NCBI GenBank assembly: GCA_023250175.1
Contig: JAHFBD010000026.1
Span: 1-15,179 of the forward strand
DNA from: Candidatus Melainabacteria bacterium
GTDB lineage: Bacteria > Cyanobacteriota > Vampirovibrionia > 2-02-FULL-35-15
DNA: 15,179 nucleotides
Direction: 5' to 3'
Every line of letters starts with the position of its first letter. Position 1 is the stretch's first letter. Made by a program: the position numbers and the translations under genes. Below, piece by piece: positions 1 to 7,309 of this stretch. Under the pieces are notes generated by a model. The model did no database searches. It saw nothing but the letters and a program-made list of their open reading frames with translations, and was not told the origin of the DNA.

Positions 1-104
1 CAGAACAAAAAGATAATAATTCTTTAATAAAAAATGATCTTAATCAAGTTACACAAATTGTAAATCCTGTTCAAGTTACACCTACAGTCAACTTGATCTT
101 CTGA
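1..104 (+). CDS. C-terminal end of an upstream protein (5' end outside window), possibly frameshifted from the next gene
   Basis: Reading from base 3, an open frame of 33 codons runs to a TGA at 102-104. It encodes a hydrophilic tail rich in Asn, Gln, Val and Thr (for example QVTQIVNPVQVTPTVN). No domain can be recognised in so short a piece. The frame next to it, which becomes the sugar kinase frame at 125, is open from just after a TAA at 41-43 and encodes LLKLKNDLAM immediately before the kinase start. The peptide (I/L)KNDL is therefore encoded twice, once in each frame, 80 bases apart. This could be the true end of a separate gene or the front of the kinase gene cut off by a one-base change. 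It cannot be decided without the upstream sequence. Confidence 0.4.
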   Translation, partial: EQKDNNSLIKNDLNQVTQIVNPVQVTPTVNLIF

Positions 105-124
105 AGCTAAAAAATGATCTTGCA

Positions 125-1324
125 ATGTCAATGAATCAGTTTTTAGGAGTTGCGAGTTCTGACTCATTAACCCATAAAACTTTAATGGACATTCAATCTA
201 AATTTTGGACAAGCAAAGAAAAAGAGCAAGAAGATTTATGTAATCTGATATGGGAATCTTGTAAAGAAGTTGCTCATGAATTTAATAAGCGAGTACAACC
301 CAGACCGATAACTCAAATTCAAACAGCAAATAAAAAACCTGTTGTATTTAGTACAAGAGAGGGACTTGATATTGTCGTAGATTTAAAACACAGTGGAGAC
401 AATTTAGAAGTTGAGGGTATTAGTTTTAATGCTGGCGGTTCTTCTATTAATGTAGCAAGAGCACTGAATAATTTTGGAGTTTCCTCTGATTTATTAGGAA
501 TTACAGGGAATGGACATAAAGGAAATATTTTTCTTGATCTTCTAAGAAAAGAAGGAGTAGACATTTCTAAGTTAATTAAGGTAGAAGAAGACAGCAGATT
601 TCACTTCTGTAAATTGCTTAATGGAAAAGAGCATTGGGTCGTATCATTATCTCCTTCTTTAACAAATGAAAAATTAAATAATCTTACAGAATTATTAATA
701 AAAGCCTGTGAAGAAAATAAAAATGAAGCTCTAGCATTAGCAAATAATCCACCTAGAGGAGCACAGAGTGACTATACACCAAATATTATTAGAGAAGCTA
801 CAAATAGATTTGGTATGTTTGTAATCTATGATACAAAGCTTCATGCGGTTGGAAAAGAATTGCTTATGGATGTTCTTAAAAGTGGACCAAGTATGATAAA
901 ACCAAATATTTCTGAATATGCTGAAATAGTTGGAGAAGACGAAACGAAACTTAGAGGCAATAAAGACCAAATAATCCATTTAGCAAAAGAACTAATAGAC
1001 AAATATGGGATAAATAAAATTCTTATTTCACTTGATAAAGATGGAGCATTATTAGTAGATAAAAAAAGAGCAGCACATGCAATAGCACCACCGATAAAAA
1101 TAGTTAGCACAATAGGTGCTGGTGATACTGGAATAGCTTCTTTTATTGATAGAAGTAAAAAAAGAGATTTCTCTCTACACAATCAAAGTGAAGAAGAGTT
1201 TCTTTCCTTACTAAGTGCCTTTGTAGCTGGTGGCTGTGCTACAGTTTTAAAACCTGGTACAGAGTTGGCTACATTAGAAGAGCGTGATAACCTTGAAAAA
1301 GCAGTAACAGTAAAGTTTTTATAA
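125..1324 (+). CDS. PfkB-family carbohydrate kinase, FruK/LacC/PfkB-2-like, with N-terminal extension
   Basis: Probable cytoplasmic sugar or sugar-phosphate kinase of the ribokinase/PfkB superfamily. Visible motifs are the substrate-side GGSSINVAR at residues 104-112 (compare GGKGINVA of FruK and GGGGINVAR of E. coli PfkB), MIKPNISE at about 257-264 (the KPNxxE motif) and STIGAGDT at 328-335, with Asp334 as the expected catalytic base. The ST-x-GAGD form, instead of DTxGAGD, is typical of the hexose-phosphate kinases FruK, LacC and PfkB-2, so a phosphosugar substrate is likely but not proven. At 399 residues it is about 80 longer than usual. The excess is a charged N-terminal part (about 1-75) that matches no domain I know. 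The ATG at 125 has no Shine-Dalgarno site, and the frame stays open upstream without a start codon, so the real protein may begin outside the window. A hairpin follows at 1361-1385. Confidence 0.8.
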   Translation: MSMNQFLGVASSDSLTHKTLMDIQSKFWTSKEKEQEDLCNLIWESCKEVAHEFNKRVQPRPITQIQTANKKPVVFSTREGLDIVVDLKHSGDNLEVEGISFNAGGSSINVARALNNFGVSSDLLGITGNGHKGNIFLDLLRKEGVDISKLIKVEEDSRFHFCKLLNGKEHWVVSLSPSLTNEKLNNLTELLIKACEENKNEALALANNPPRGAQSDYTPNIIREATNRFGMFVIYDTKLHAVGKELLMDVLKSGPSMIKPNISEYAEIVGEDETKLRGNKDQIIHLAKELIDKYGINKILISLDKDGALLVDKKRAAHAIAPPIKIVSTIGAGDTGIASFIDRSKKRDFSLHNQSEEEFLSLLSAFVAGGCATVLKPGTELATLEERDNLEKAVTVKFL

Positions 1325-1360
1325 AAGCTTAAACCGGATTCACAATTATTAAATTTTGCA

Positions 1361-1385
1361 GAAGTGAAACTCACGGTTTCACTTT
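1361..1385 (+). terminator. Hairpin after the sugar kinase gene, possible terminator
   Basis: A perfect 9-bp inverted repeat, AAGTGAAAC (1362-1370) and GTTTCACTT (1376-1384), encloses a 5-base loop, with one further G-U pair at the base. It lies 37 bases after the kinase stop. No run of T follows, so intrinsic termination is only suggested; it could also be an operator or an RNA-stabilising hairpin. Confidence 0.4.
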
Positions 1386-1410
1386 CATAAAAGATGTACA
1401 CAATATACTC

Positions 1411-1439
1411 TTGATCAGCCATACTAGCTTAAGTACAAT
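1411..1439 (+). promoter_or_regulatory. Sigma-70-like promoter for the small membrane protein genes
   Basis: TTGATC (1411-1416) and TACAAT (1434-1439) are separated by 17 bases, matching the -35 and -10 consensus at 4 of 6 and 5 of 6 positions. The expected start of transcription, about 7 bases beyond the -10 box, falls at or just before the ATG at 1448. The transcript would then be leaderless or nearly so, which agrees with the absence of a Shine-Dalgarno site. Confidence 0.45.
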
Positions 1440-1447
1440 TGATAAAT

Positions 1448-1678
1448 ATGATTACTAGCGACGAGTATAGATCTGAGATATTAAAGATAGTTGGGTTTGC
1501 TTTAATGACACCATTTGGAAAAATGATTTTAAGTATTCTTGACTCTGACCCTATTGACTTCAATATAAAATTTGCCATCTGTTTCGTTATATCATTGTTG
1601 CTTTTATACATTGGTATAATAATAACTGTGCGAGGCTATGAAATAATAAAATACAAGGAAAAGAAAGAATGTATCTAA
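1448..1678 (+). CDS. Small putative membrane protein (76 aa), unrecognised
   Basis: Encodes 76 residues from the ATG at 1448; a TTG at 1439 would add three more. There is one clear membrane segment (IKFAICFVISLLLLYIGIII, about residues 40-59) and a less certain hydrophobic stretch near residues 9-28 (ILKIVGFALMTPFGKMILSI). It ends in a basic/acidic tail (KYKEKKEC). No family is recognised. The ATG is preferred because the -10 box ends at 1439, so the TTG would lie inside the promoter. A 31-residue membrane-peptide gene starts inside its last codons (10-base overlap), so the two are probably made together. Function unknown. Confidence 0.55.
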   Translation: MITSDEYRSEILKIVGFALMTPFGKMILSILDSDPIDFNIKFAICFVISLLLLYIGIIITVRGYEIIKYKEKKECI

Positions 1679-1764
1679 CAATATTAATAATAGTTTTAGC
1701 AACAGCAGCAACACTTTCAACAAGTTGGTATTTCCTTTACAAATTTGGAAAGAAATCTGACTAA
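1669..1764 (+). CDS. Very small single-pass membrane protein (31 aa)
   Basis: An ATG at 1669 opens 31 codons ending in TAA at 1762-1764. The product has one hydrophobic segment at its N-terminus (LTILIIVLATAATLSTSWYF) followed by a short positively charged tail (YKFGKKSD), the layout of a small membrane subunit or regulator. AAGGA about 9 bases upstream could serve as its ribosome binding site, and it overlaps the previous gene by 10 bases, which suggests translational coupling. Its end is only 5 bases from the end of the convergent deformylase gene. The reading frame, start site and overlap support a real gene, but its length precludes certainty. No family is recognised; it resembles small oxidase-subunit-like or transport-accessory peptides only in layout. 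Confidence 0.5.
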   Translation: MYLTILIIVLATAATLSTSWYFLYKFGKKSD

Positions 1765-1769
1765 AACTC

Positions 1770-2270
1770 TTAATATCGCACTCTTCTAAATAAATCACTT
1801 GAAGGATTTGTGATTTTATCTAAGAATAATACTCCGTCTAAATGATCAATTTCATGCTGAATTGCATGGGCTTCAAAATCCTGTGTAACAAAAACTTTTG
1901 TTTCTCCTTTAATATCCTGATAAGCAAGTGTAATATTCATAGCTCTTTTTACATTTGCAGTGAAATCCGGAATACTTAGACACCCTTCACGAACAATTTT
2001 ATAGTTTGATTTTTCTAAAATTAGTGGATTAATTAAAACCAATAAACCATTATTTGGATGTGGTTTTCGAGCTCTTGAAATATCAATAAACACTATCCTT
2101 TTTAATTGTCCTATTTGAGGAGCAGCAAGACCGACACAATATTTATGACTATTTAATGTTTCAACAGCATCCCTAATAAAACCTTCCAAAGATAAATCAA
2201 AAACAGTAACCTTTTCTGAAACCTGTTTTAATATGGGATCTGGAAATTCGTGAATACTAAGAACAGTCAT
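1770..2270 (-). CDS. def: Peptide deformylase
   Basis: Removes the formyl group from the N-terminal formyl-methionine of new proteins; metal-dependent and cytoplasmic. All three family motifs are present: motif 1 as CVGLAAPQ (residues 45-52, with Cys in place of the usual first Gly), motif 2 EGCLS (95-99) with metal ligand Cys97, and motif 3 HEIDH (139-143) with metal ligands His139 and His143 and catalytic Glu140. At 166 residues it has the normal length. I take the ATG at 2270; a TTG lies one codon upstream. It is last in a minus-strand run behind the double-ACT protein, with a 59-base gap. No formyltransferase gene neighbours it, unlike in many genomes. Confidence 0.97.
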   Translation of the reverse strand: MTVLSIHEFPDPILKQVSEKVTVFDLSLEGFIRDAVETLNSHKYCVGLAAPQIGQLKRIVFIDISRARKPHPNNGLLVLINPLILEKSNYKIVREGCLSIPDFTANVKRAMNITLAYQDIKGETKVFVTQDFEAHAIQHEIDHLDGVLFLDKITNPSSDLFRRVRY

Positions 2271-2329
2271 CAAATAATATTAGCTGATAGTAATTAATGA
2301 AAAAATAAAGAATTTCTAAAATCTGTAAA

Positions 2330-2887
2330 TTATAAACTGGCTACTTCTTCAAGCTCATATTTGATTTCAACACTAAGGTTTGCCGCAAGTTTATTTAAAT
2401 CATCCCCAAGCTTTTTAGTATCGATTTCATTTGGAACTTCTGCTTCTAAATACATAATATAAATCGGGTTTGATTCGCTCCCAAATCTTCTTGTACTTAG
2501 ATCGGTGATGTTTACATTATTGGTTGCTAATAAATTTGTTACCTGGTAAACAATTCCTGGTTTATCTGCACCATAAAGATGAATAACGCATAGCTGACCT
2601 GGATCAGATATTTTTCTACGCATATCCTCATCTTTTACTTTATGTGCTTGAACTATCAATCCTCGATTTTCCCTAACCTCTTGAAATCCTTTATTTATTT
2701 GATCAAGAGTAAAAGATGTAGGAGTAGAAATTAAAAGTAACATTGCAAATTGGTTTCCAATAATAGTATGAGAAGAGTCGTTAATATTGGCACCTATTTC
2801 AAACAGGGCCTTTGTAATATCTTTTACAATCCCGACTTCATCTGTTCCTAGAACAAATACTAAAAAATAATTTTTGGAGCTGTTCAT
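2330..2887 (-). CDS. Tandem ACT-domain protein, GcvR-like
   Basis: A 185-residue protein made almost entirely of two ACT domains, the ligand-binding modules usually bound by amino acids. The first spans about residues 8-80 (FVLGTDEVGIVKDITKALFE, then IGANINDSS). The second spans about 98-175 (YGADKPGIVYQVTNLLATNN, then VNITDLSTRR). The D-(E/K)-(V/P)-G-I-V turn of ACT domains is present in both. This layout is that of GcvR, the glycine-cleavage repressor partner of E. coli, and related proteins with no DNA-binding domain. Glycine-cleavage genes are not in the window, so the exact role is inferred only by family. AGG about 9 bases before the ATG may be the ribosome binding site. It sits between dus and def in the minus-strand cluster. 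Confidence 0.85.
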   Translation of the reverse strand: MNSSKNYFLVFVLGTDEVGIVKDITKALFEIGANINDSSHTIIGNQFAMLLLISTPTSFTLDQINKGFQEVRENRGLIVQAHKVKDEDMRRKISDPGQLCVIHLYGADKPGIVYQVTNLLATNNVNITDLSTRRFGSESNPIYIMYLEAEVPNEIDTKKLGDDLNKLAANLSVEIKYELEEVASL

Positions 2888-2962
2888 AAAATACCTAAAA
2901 TTATTGTTTTAATTCTACTTACACTACTCTAGAAAATCAACGCTAGTTTTATAGAAGAAATG

Positions 2963-4006
2963 TTAAGTAGCTGAGATTAGGCTAAATTCATTGTTTTCCT
3001 GGGTATTGCTTAACTTTATAACGTTATCTTCAAAAAAAAATTTTAACCTTGATAATAACTCTTCTGCTTCTTGAATAGAATTGATTTTTCCGATTTCGGC
3101 CCGAACTGATGCTGAATCTGGCATTCCCTTTGTATAGTTTATTAAATGTCGTCTTGCTTCACGAATTCCAATTACTTCACCTTTAATTTTTACTAACTCA
3201 TAGAGGTGCAATTTTGCTATATCTAATTTTTCAATATTACTTGGATCTGGAATTATATTTCCAGAAGATAAAAACTGATTAATCTGCATTGAAAGCCATG
3301 GACTACCCATAGTGGCTCGGGCAATTGCTATGCCATCACATCCTGTAATTTCTATAAGTTTTAAAGCATCCTGAGGTGACCTAACATCACCATTGCCAAA
3401 AACAGGAACAGACACTCTTTCTCTGACTTGTTTAATGGCATTCCAGTCTGCATTTCCAGAATAACCCTGTTCTCTTGTTCTGCCATGTACAGTAAAAGCA
3501 CAGACTCCTAATTGTTCTAATTTCATAGCTAGCTCAGGTGCATTTCTTTGACACTCATCCCACCCAAGACGCATCTTTACAGTAACTGGTACATTTACTG
3601 AATTAACTATAGCTTTAACAATTTCACATGCTAATTCAGGTTCTCTCATTAAGGCTGCGCCATCTTTTCCCTTGGTAATTTTTGGAGCAGGGCAACCCAT
3701 ATTTATATCTATAAAATCTGCCCCTGTCTCTTCAGCCATTGTTGCGGCTTTTGCCATTACTTCTGGTTCATGCCCAAATAACTGAATACCTACAGGATGC
3801 TCATCAGGAGATAGTTTCATAATGTTTTGATTTGAGTTATACATTAATGATTTAGAGCTAACCATTTCAGTAGCTATCAATGTATCTTTATCAAACACTC
3901 TTATGATTTTTCTAAATGCAAGATCAGTAACTCCAGCCATTGGTGGAATGTAGACATATGAGTTTATTTCAAGCTTTCCAATTTTTATTTTTTTCATTCT
4001 GTCCAT
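2963..4006 (-). CDS. tRNA-dihydrouridine synthase (DusB/NifR3-like)
   Basis: Flavin enzyme that reduces specific uridines in tRNA to dihydrouridine. The TIM-barrel motifs are complete: PPMAGVTD (21-28, FMN-binding start), EMVSSKS (47-53), DINMGCPAPK (100-109) with catalytic Cys105, KMRLGW (144-149), HGRTREQGYSG (174-184), GNGDV (204-208) and IARATMGSPW (228-237). The last departs from the usual GRAxxGxPW by Ala in place of the first Gly. The C-terminal helical domain (about 260-330) is present, with a short extra tail. The length of 347 fits the DusB/NifR3 class. The start at 4006 lies 10 bases after the deacylase stop without a clear Shine-Dalgarno site; a second ATG at 3997 is possible. Very likely cotranscribed with the upstream deacylase gene. 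Confidence 0.95.
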   Translation of the reverse strand: MDRMKKIKIGKLEINSYVYIPPMAGVTDLAFRKIIRVFDKDTLIATEMVSSKSLMYNSNQNIMKLSPDEHPVGIQLFGHEPEVMAKAATMAEETGADFIDINMGCPAPKITKGKDGAALMREPELACEIVKAIVNSVNVPVTVKMRLGWDECQRNAPELAMKLEQLGVCAFTVHGRTREQGYSGNADWNAIKQVRERVSVPVFGNGDVRSPQDALKLIEITGCDGIAIARATMGSPWLSMQINQFLSSGNIIPDPSNIEKLDIAKLHLYELVKIKGEVIGIREARRHLINYTKGMPDSASVRAEIGKINSIQEAEELLSRLKFFFEDNVIKLSNTQENNEFSLISAT

Positions 4007-4016
4007 TTTGTTTTTT

Positions 4017-4457
4017 TTATCGCTTTAATATAAAATTAACTGGCCCATCATTAATTGAATCAATATCCATCATTGCACCGAATCTACCACTTGCAGTTTT
4101 TATATTTTGTTTTTTACACTCTTCTATAAACTGCTCATATAAACCTTCTGCGATCTCAGGCTTAGCTGACTTTGTAAATGATGGTCTTCTCCCAGACTCA
4201 TTTAAATCTGCAGGCAAAGTAAAATTTGAAATAATTAATAACGCGCCAGAAACATCTACAAGTGAAAGATTCATTTTTCCTTCATTGTCAGAGAACATTC
4301 TTAGATTAATAATTTTATTTACAGACCACTGGCTCTTTTCTAAATTATCCCCATCTTCAAACCCTATATACAATAGAAGCCCTTGTTCAATGGAACCTAT
4401 AATATTTCCATCAACACTTACATTTGCTTTTTTTACTCTTTGAATTAATGTAATCAT
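4017..4457 (-). CDS. dtd: D-aminoacyl-tRNA deacylase
   Basis: Hydrolyses D-amino acids (and glycine mischarged on tRNA-Ala) from tRNA, a chirality proofreading step; a small cytoplasmic dimer. The full family pattern is visible from MITLIQRV to NDGPVNFIL, at the normal length of 146 residues. The two active-site signatures are altered: the usual SQxT reads SNFT (residues 77-80, Gln to Asn, with Thr80 kept) and the usual NxPxT reads NDGPVN (136-141, final Thr to Asn). The Gly138-Pro139 pair used for chiral selection is kept. First gene of the minus-strand cluster. An AGG about 8 bases upstream of the ATG may serve as the ribosome binding site. The divergent 816-residue gene shares its 187-base upstream region. 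Confidence 0.95.
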   Translation of the reverse strand: MITLIQRVKKANVSVDGNIIGSIEQGLLLYIGFEDGDNLEKSQWSVNKIINLRMFSDNEGKMNLSLVDVSGALLIISNFTLPADLNESGRRPSFTKSAKPEIAEGLYEQFIEECKKQNIKTASGRFGAMMDIDSINDGPVNFILKR

Positions 4458-4485
4458 AATGTGCCTAGTAAATTTATTCTAAACT

Positions 4486-4535
4486 ATCCTTTAAAGAAAT
4501 CCTTAAGTAAATTTAATATTAAAATCCTTTAAAGA
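4486..4535. repeat. Two direct copies of a 12-mer with a palindromic core in the divergent intergenic region
   Basis: ATCCTTTAAAGA occurs at 4486-4497 and again at 4524-4535, 38 bases apart. Each contains the self-complementary CTTTAAAG. The rest of the 187-base region between dtd and the 816-residue gene is AT-rich, with no convincing promoter boxes. The pair could be a regulator site for either gene, but in AT-rich DNA chance is a serious alternative. Confidence 0.25.
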
Positions 4536-4644
4536 TTAAAAAAACGTTTGTTTTCTATGAATTCTTCATATCTCGAGGTAGAAATACTATTGGTTTATAT
4601 ACGTTTAATATCTTGGAATCTATTTAAGTAATTAACTAAAAAAT

Positions 4645-7095
4645 ATGACTACTATTAACTCATTTATACCAACTTCAAATACATCTTCTATAAAAGATAA
4701 AGCTGAAGTAGATCCTACAGATGGTTCAGCACCTGTAAATATTAATGAATCAGAATCTTTAACTAGTACTAAGCCAGCTGAGCTAGTTTCTCCACTAACA
4801 TCAGCTTCTGTCTTAGTTTTAGAAAAAATAGAAAAAAAACAAAACCCACTTATTGATTTCTTTACCAATCCACCACAAACACAAGAAGAATTAGAGCAGT
4901 TATTCCAAGCTATGGCTCAAATAACAGAAGAAAATAAAGAATTCTTTTCTGCTTTTAAATTAGATGAGTCTATGAGTCAAAGTAGTCAAACAACATCCTT
5001 AATTACTAAAGAACAAGAATGGCTTAAAGAAAATAAAGCATTTACTACCTTGCAATCAAATTGGATATTTAACAAATATAGACAATTGGGAAGCTATGAA
5101 AACATAACAAGATTTTATGAAACCTCTAGTGACAATATTTTCAAACAATCAGATGCTATAAAGTCTGATTATATTCTTGCTTTAAACAGAACAGGTAGAT
5201 ATGATGATGCATTTCAATTTGCTGCTGAAAGTATTTGGGATGCTGTAGCAAAAGCTAAAGAAAGTGGTATGAGCAGCGAACTATCAAAGCAAGCAATCTT
5301 TGAAGAGTATTCAATTGGTATAGGTACAGCTCTTAAAGGTAAATATTTTCTTGCAAAGGATCTGCAAGCAGAATTAGAGAAACCTAGTGAGTTGCAAAAT
5401 AAAACTCTTTTAAAAGCTCTTTTGGGTTCATATAAACAAAATTTCATAGATGAGAGTTCTAGATTTAATTTAGATGATGAGGCAACTATAGAAAATAAAA
5501 ACTTTTTATCTACGATAAATAAAGCAGGGCAAGATGCTCTTGAAAAATCAAATGAGTTTTATAAGCAAGCTTTTAACTCAGGATTAAGCTATTATGCGGG
5601 TATAAATGCAGTAAGAACTCTCTTGTATCTGGGAAAAGAAAAAGAAGCACAAGAATTAACAAAATTAGTTTCATTATCAGCACAACAAGCTAATACTAAA
5701 AAATCATTCTGGACACAAGCAACCCTTCTTGAGCTTTCAATTCTTACAAACGATGAAAATCAAAGAGAAAAATTATTACCTCGAGTTTTAAACTCTGCAA
5801 AATCAGAAGCTAATACAGAAATGAAATCTTTAATTGATCACTTACAAAGATGGCATGATATAGAAAACTCTGAGGATAAAAAAGACTTACTGAAGTCTGT
5901 AATTAAAAGATTAGCAACAGGTATTAATGACCCTAAAGATAAATACTATAAAGAGATAAAATCAGATCCCATCACTGAAAAGATTGAAGAGTGTACATTT
6001 AGTACAAATGATTATAGGAGAGGAGCTGTTTTGCCAAATAGAGGAATAGTTCCTAATACAATTGTTAACCTGGCGGACAGACAGTTGGCACGTGAATTTG
6101 TAGAGTACTCGGGTTCATTCCCTCCGTTTATGGATGGTGAAATTAAACCATTACATAGTATACCTGTCGAAAATGTTGATGAAGTTCGTAAATGGGTCCA
6201 TGATTACATTAGCTGGAAATTTCAATTAGTAAATAAAGAAACAAATAAAAGAGATTTAGAAGCACTTGATGCTCCAAGACATAAAGATGTAATAGATAGA
6301 CCTTGCTCAGAATATTTAAAGCTGGGAGGACAATATGTTTCAGGCACAAATCTAATGAACATTCTTGCTCTTGGATTAGGTGACTGTAGAAATGTTAATT
6401 TTACAAATGAAGATATTATAAATGAATGGAAAAACTATCATGAAGAATCAAAAATGAGAAAAGTTTATAAACTTTGGGAAGCTGGTGAATATGAAAAATA
6501 TAGCGAAGCGATTGGAGAAATAAAAAAAATCAATCTAAGAGAAACTGTTGTAATGCAAGTAACAGTCAAAGCTAATATTGAAGTTGGTGGACTGTATGAT
6601 ATAAAAAAGAATGAGAACGGAATACCCTTATTGTCTAAGGATATAGAACCTGGTAATGCTGAAGAACATACGATGACTTTTGAAGTAATAAGAGATGAAA
6701 ATAATCCTGAAAAAATTAAAAAGTTAATTGCTGTTGATCCATGGTATAACGATGATTATTCGTTTGGGAATCATGTTATAGAAGGAAAAGATCTTGAAGC
6801 TATAATGGATAAAGGATATATGGTTATTCAAAATGGAATGAAAGCTTATGATAAGTCTGAAAAAGATGAAACAAAAAGATTAAAAAGTATAGATGTCTAC
6901 CTTGCCCCAGCACCCTATTCGAAAGACAGAAGAATTAGAACTAATAGATTTGATCCATTTGAAACATACATAGCTGGTAGTCCATGTGAAAGACCAAATA
7001 TGAGTCATTATTTTGATGAAAATACAATAAACAAACTACAAAGATTTATAAGCCTACTTAATGAAAGAGCTTTAAAAAACGTCATTGTGAGCTGA
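4645..7095 (+). CDS. Large protein with TRAFs-binding-like helical region and C-terminal transglutaminase/papain-like triad
   Basis: 816 residues, with no signal peptide or membrane segment. Residues 1-60 are Ser/Thr-rich and probably disordered. Residues about 120-410 are helical. They carry ALNRTGRYDDAF (179-190), GLSYYAGINAVRTLLYLGKE (313-332) and SFWTQATLLELSIL (354-367), a pattern I associate with the bacterial TRAFs-binding (DUF4071-like) domain, where GINA, LLLLLG and a W..ATL.E helix recur. The C-terminal part (about 500-760) has LGDCRNV with Cys581, EEHTMTFEV with His675 and AVDPWYND with Asp698. This order and spacing suit a transglutaminase-like or papain-fold cysteine peptidase. 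Activity, substrate and partners are unknown. There is no Shine-Dalgarno site before the ATG. The last codons and the TGA lie inside a copy of the dispersed palindromic repeat. The domain calls rest on pattern memory, not a search. Confidence 0.75.
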   Translation: MTTINSFIPTSNTSSIKDKAEVDPTDGSAPVNINESESLTSTKPAELVSPLTSASVLVLEKIEKKQNPLIDFFTNPPQTQEELEQLFQAMAQITEENKEFFSAFKLDESMSQSSQTTSLITKEQEWLKENKAFTTLQSNWIFNKYRQLGSYENITRFYETSSDNIFKQSDAIKSDYILALNRTGRYDDAFQFAAESIWDAVAKAKESGMSSELSKQAIFEEYSIGIGTALKGKYFLAKDLQAELEKPSELQNKTLLKALLGSYKQNFIDESSRFNLDDEATIENKNFLSTINKAGQDALEKSNEFYKQAFNSGLSYYAGINAVRTLLYLGKEKEAQELTKLVSLSAQQANTKKSFWTQATLLELSILTNDENQREKLLPRVLNSAKSEANTEMKSLIDHLQRWHDIENSEDKKDLLKSVIKRLATGINDPKDKYYKEIKSDPITEKIEECTFSTNDYRRGAVLPNRGIVPNTIVNLADRQLAREFVEYSGSFPPFMDGEIKPLHSIPVENVDEVRKWVHDYISWKFQLVNKETNKRDLEALDAPRHKDVIDRPCSEYLKLGGQYVSGTNLMNILALGLGDCRNVNFTNEDIINEWKNYHEESKMRKVYKLWEAGEYEKYSEAIGEIKKINLRETVVMQVTVKANIEVGGLYDIKKNENGIPLLSKDIEPGNAEEHTMTFEVIRDENNPEKIKKLIAVDPWYNDDYSFGNHVIEGKDLEAIMDKGYMVIQNGMKAYDKSEKDETKRLKSIDVYLAPAPYSKDRRIRTNRFDPFETYIAGSPCERPNMSHYFDENTINKLQRFISLLNERALKNVIVS

Positions 7096-7136
7096 ATGAA
7101 ATGAAGCATGGCAATCTCCTAACGCTTTTGAGATTG
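7080..7136 (+). repeat. Dispersed palindromic repeat, copy A (right end lost)
   Basis: Starts CGTCATTGTGAG at 7080 and carries the 28-base core at 7109-7136 that is identical in all three copies, with GCAATCTC and GAGATTG pairing as a stem. Its left part differs from copy B only by three transitions (C to T or G to A). The right terminal arm found in B and C is replaced by unrelated A-rich sequence. The stop codon of the 816-residue gene lies inside it. Confidence 0.85.
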
Positions 7137-7294
7137 TAAAAAACAGGATTGTTTTATAATTTAGCAGGAAACTATTTCTAAAAAAAATATAAAGATTATA
7201 ATTTCAAAAAATTAAACCTTTATTAGGATTCTTATTCAAAGGTTGTTTAAGTAAATTTGTTTTGGTACATTAGAACTATAACAATTTTATATTT

Positions 7295-7303
7295 AAGGGG
7301 GGA
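7295..7303 (+). promoter_or_regulatory. Strong ribosome binding site of the 199-aa gene
   Basis: AAGGGGGGA, 6 bases before the ATG at 7310, is by far the strongest Shine-Dalgarno site on the plus strand here, where most genes have none. Further upstream, TATAAC (7277-7282) could be a -10 box, but no good -35 box lies at the right distance. Confidence 0.6.
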
Positions 7304-7309
7304 TTTATT

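Noticed and set aside
841..1182. Minus-strand open frame of 113 codons inside the kinase gene
   Set aside because: It is the antisense of conserved PfkB motifs (GAGD and KPN) and looks hydrophobic only because it mirrors the plus-strand codons.
3940..4443. Plus-strand open frame of 167 codons opposite dus and dtd
   Set aside because: It lies antisense to dtd and the start of dus, whose motifs are complete, and the translation shows no family features.
7243..7282. Full sigma-70 promoter before the 199-aa gene
   Set aside because: TATAAC at 7277-7282 is plausible, but the TTGTTT boxes lie 14 or 28 bases away, outside the normal spacing.
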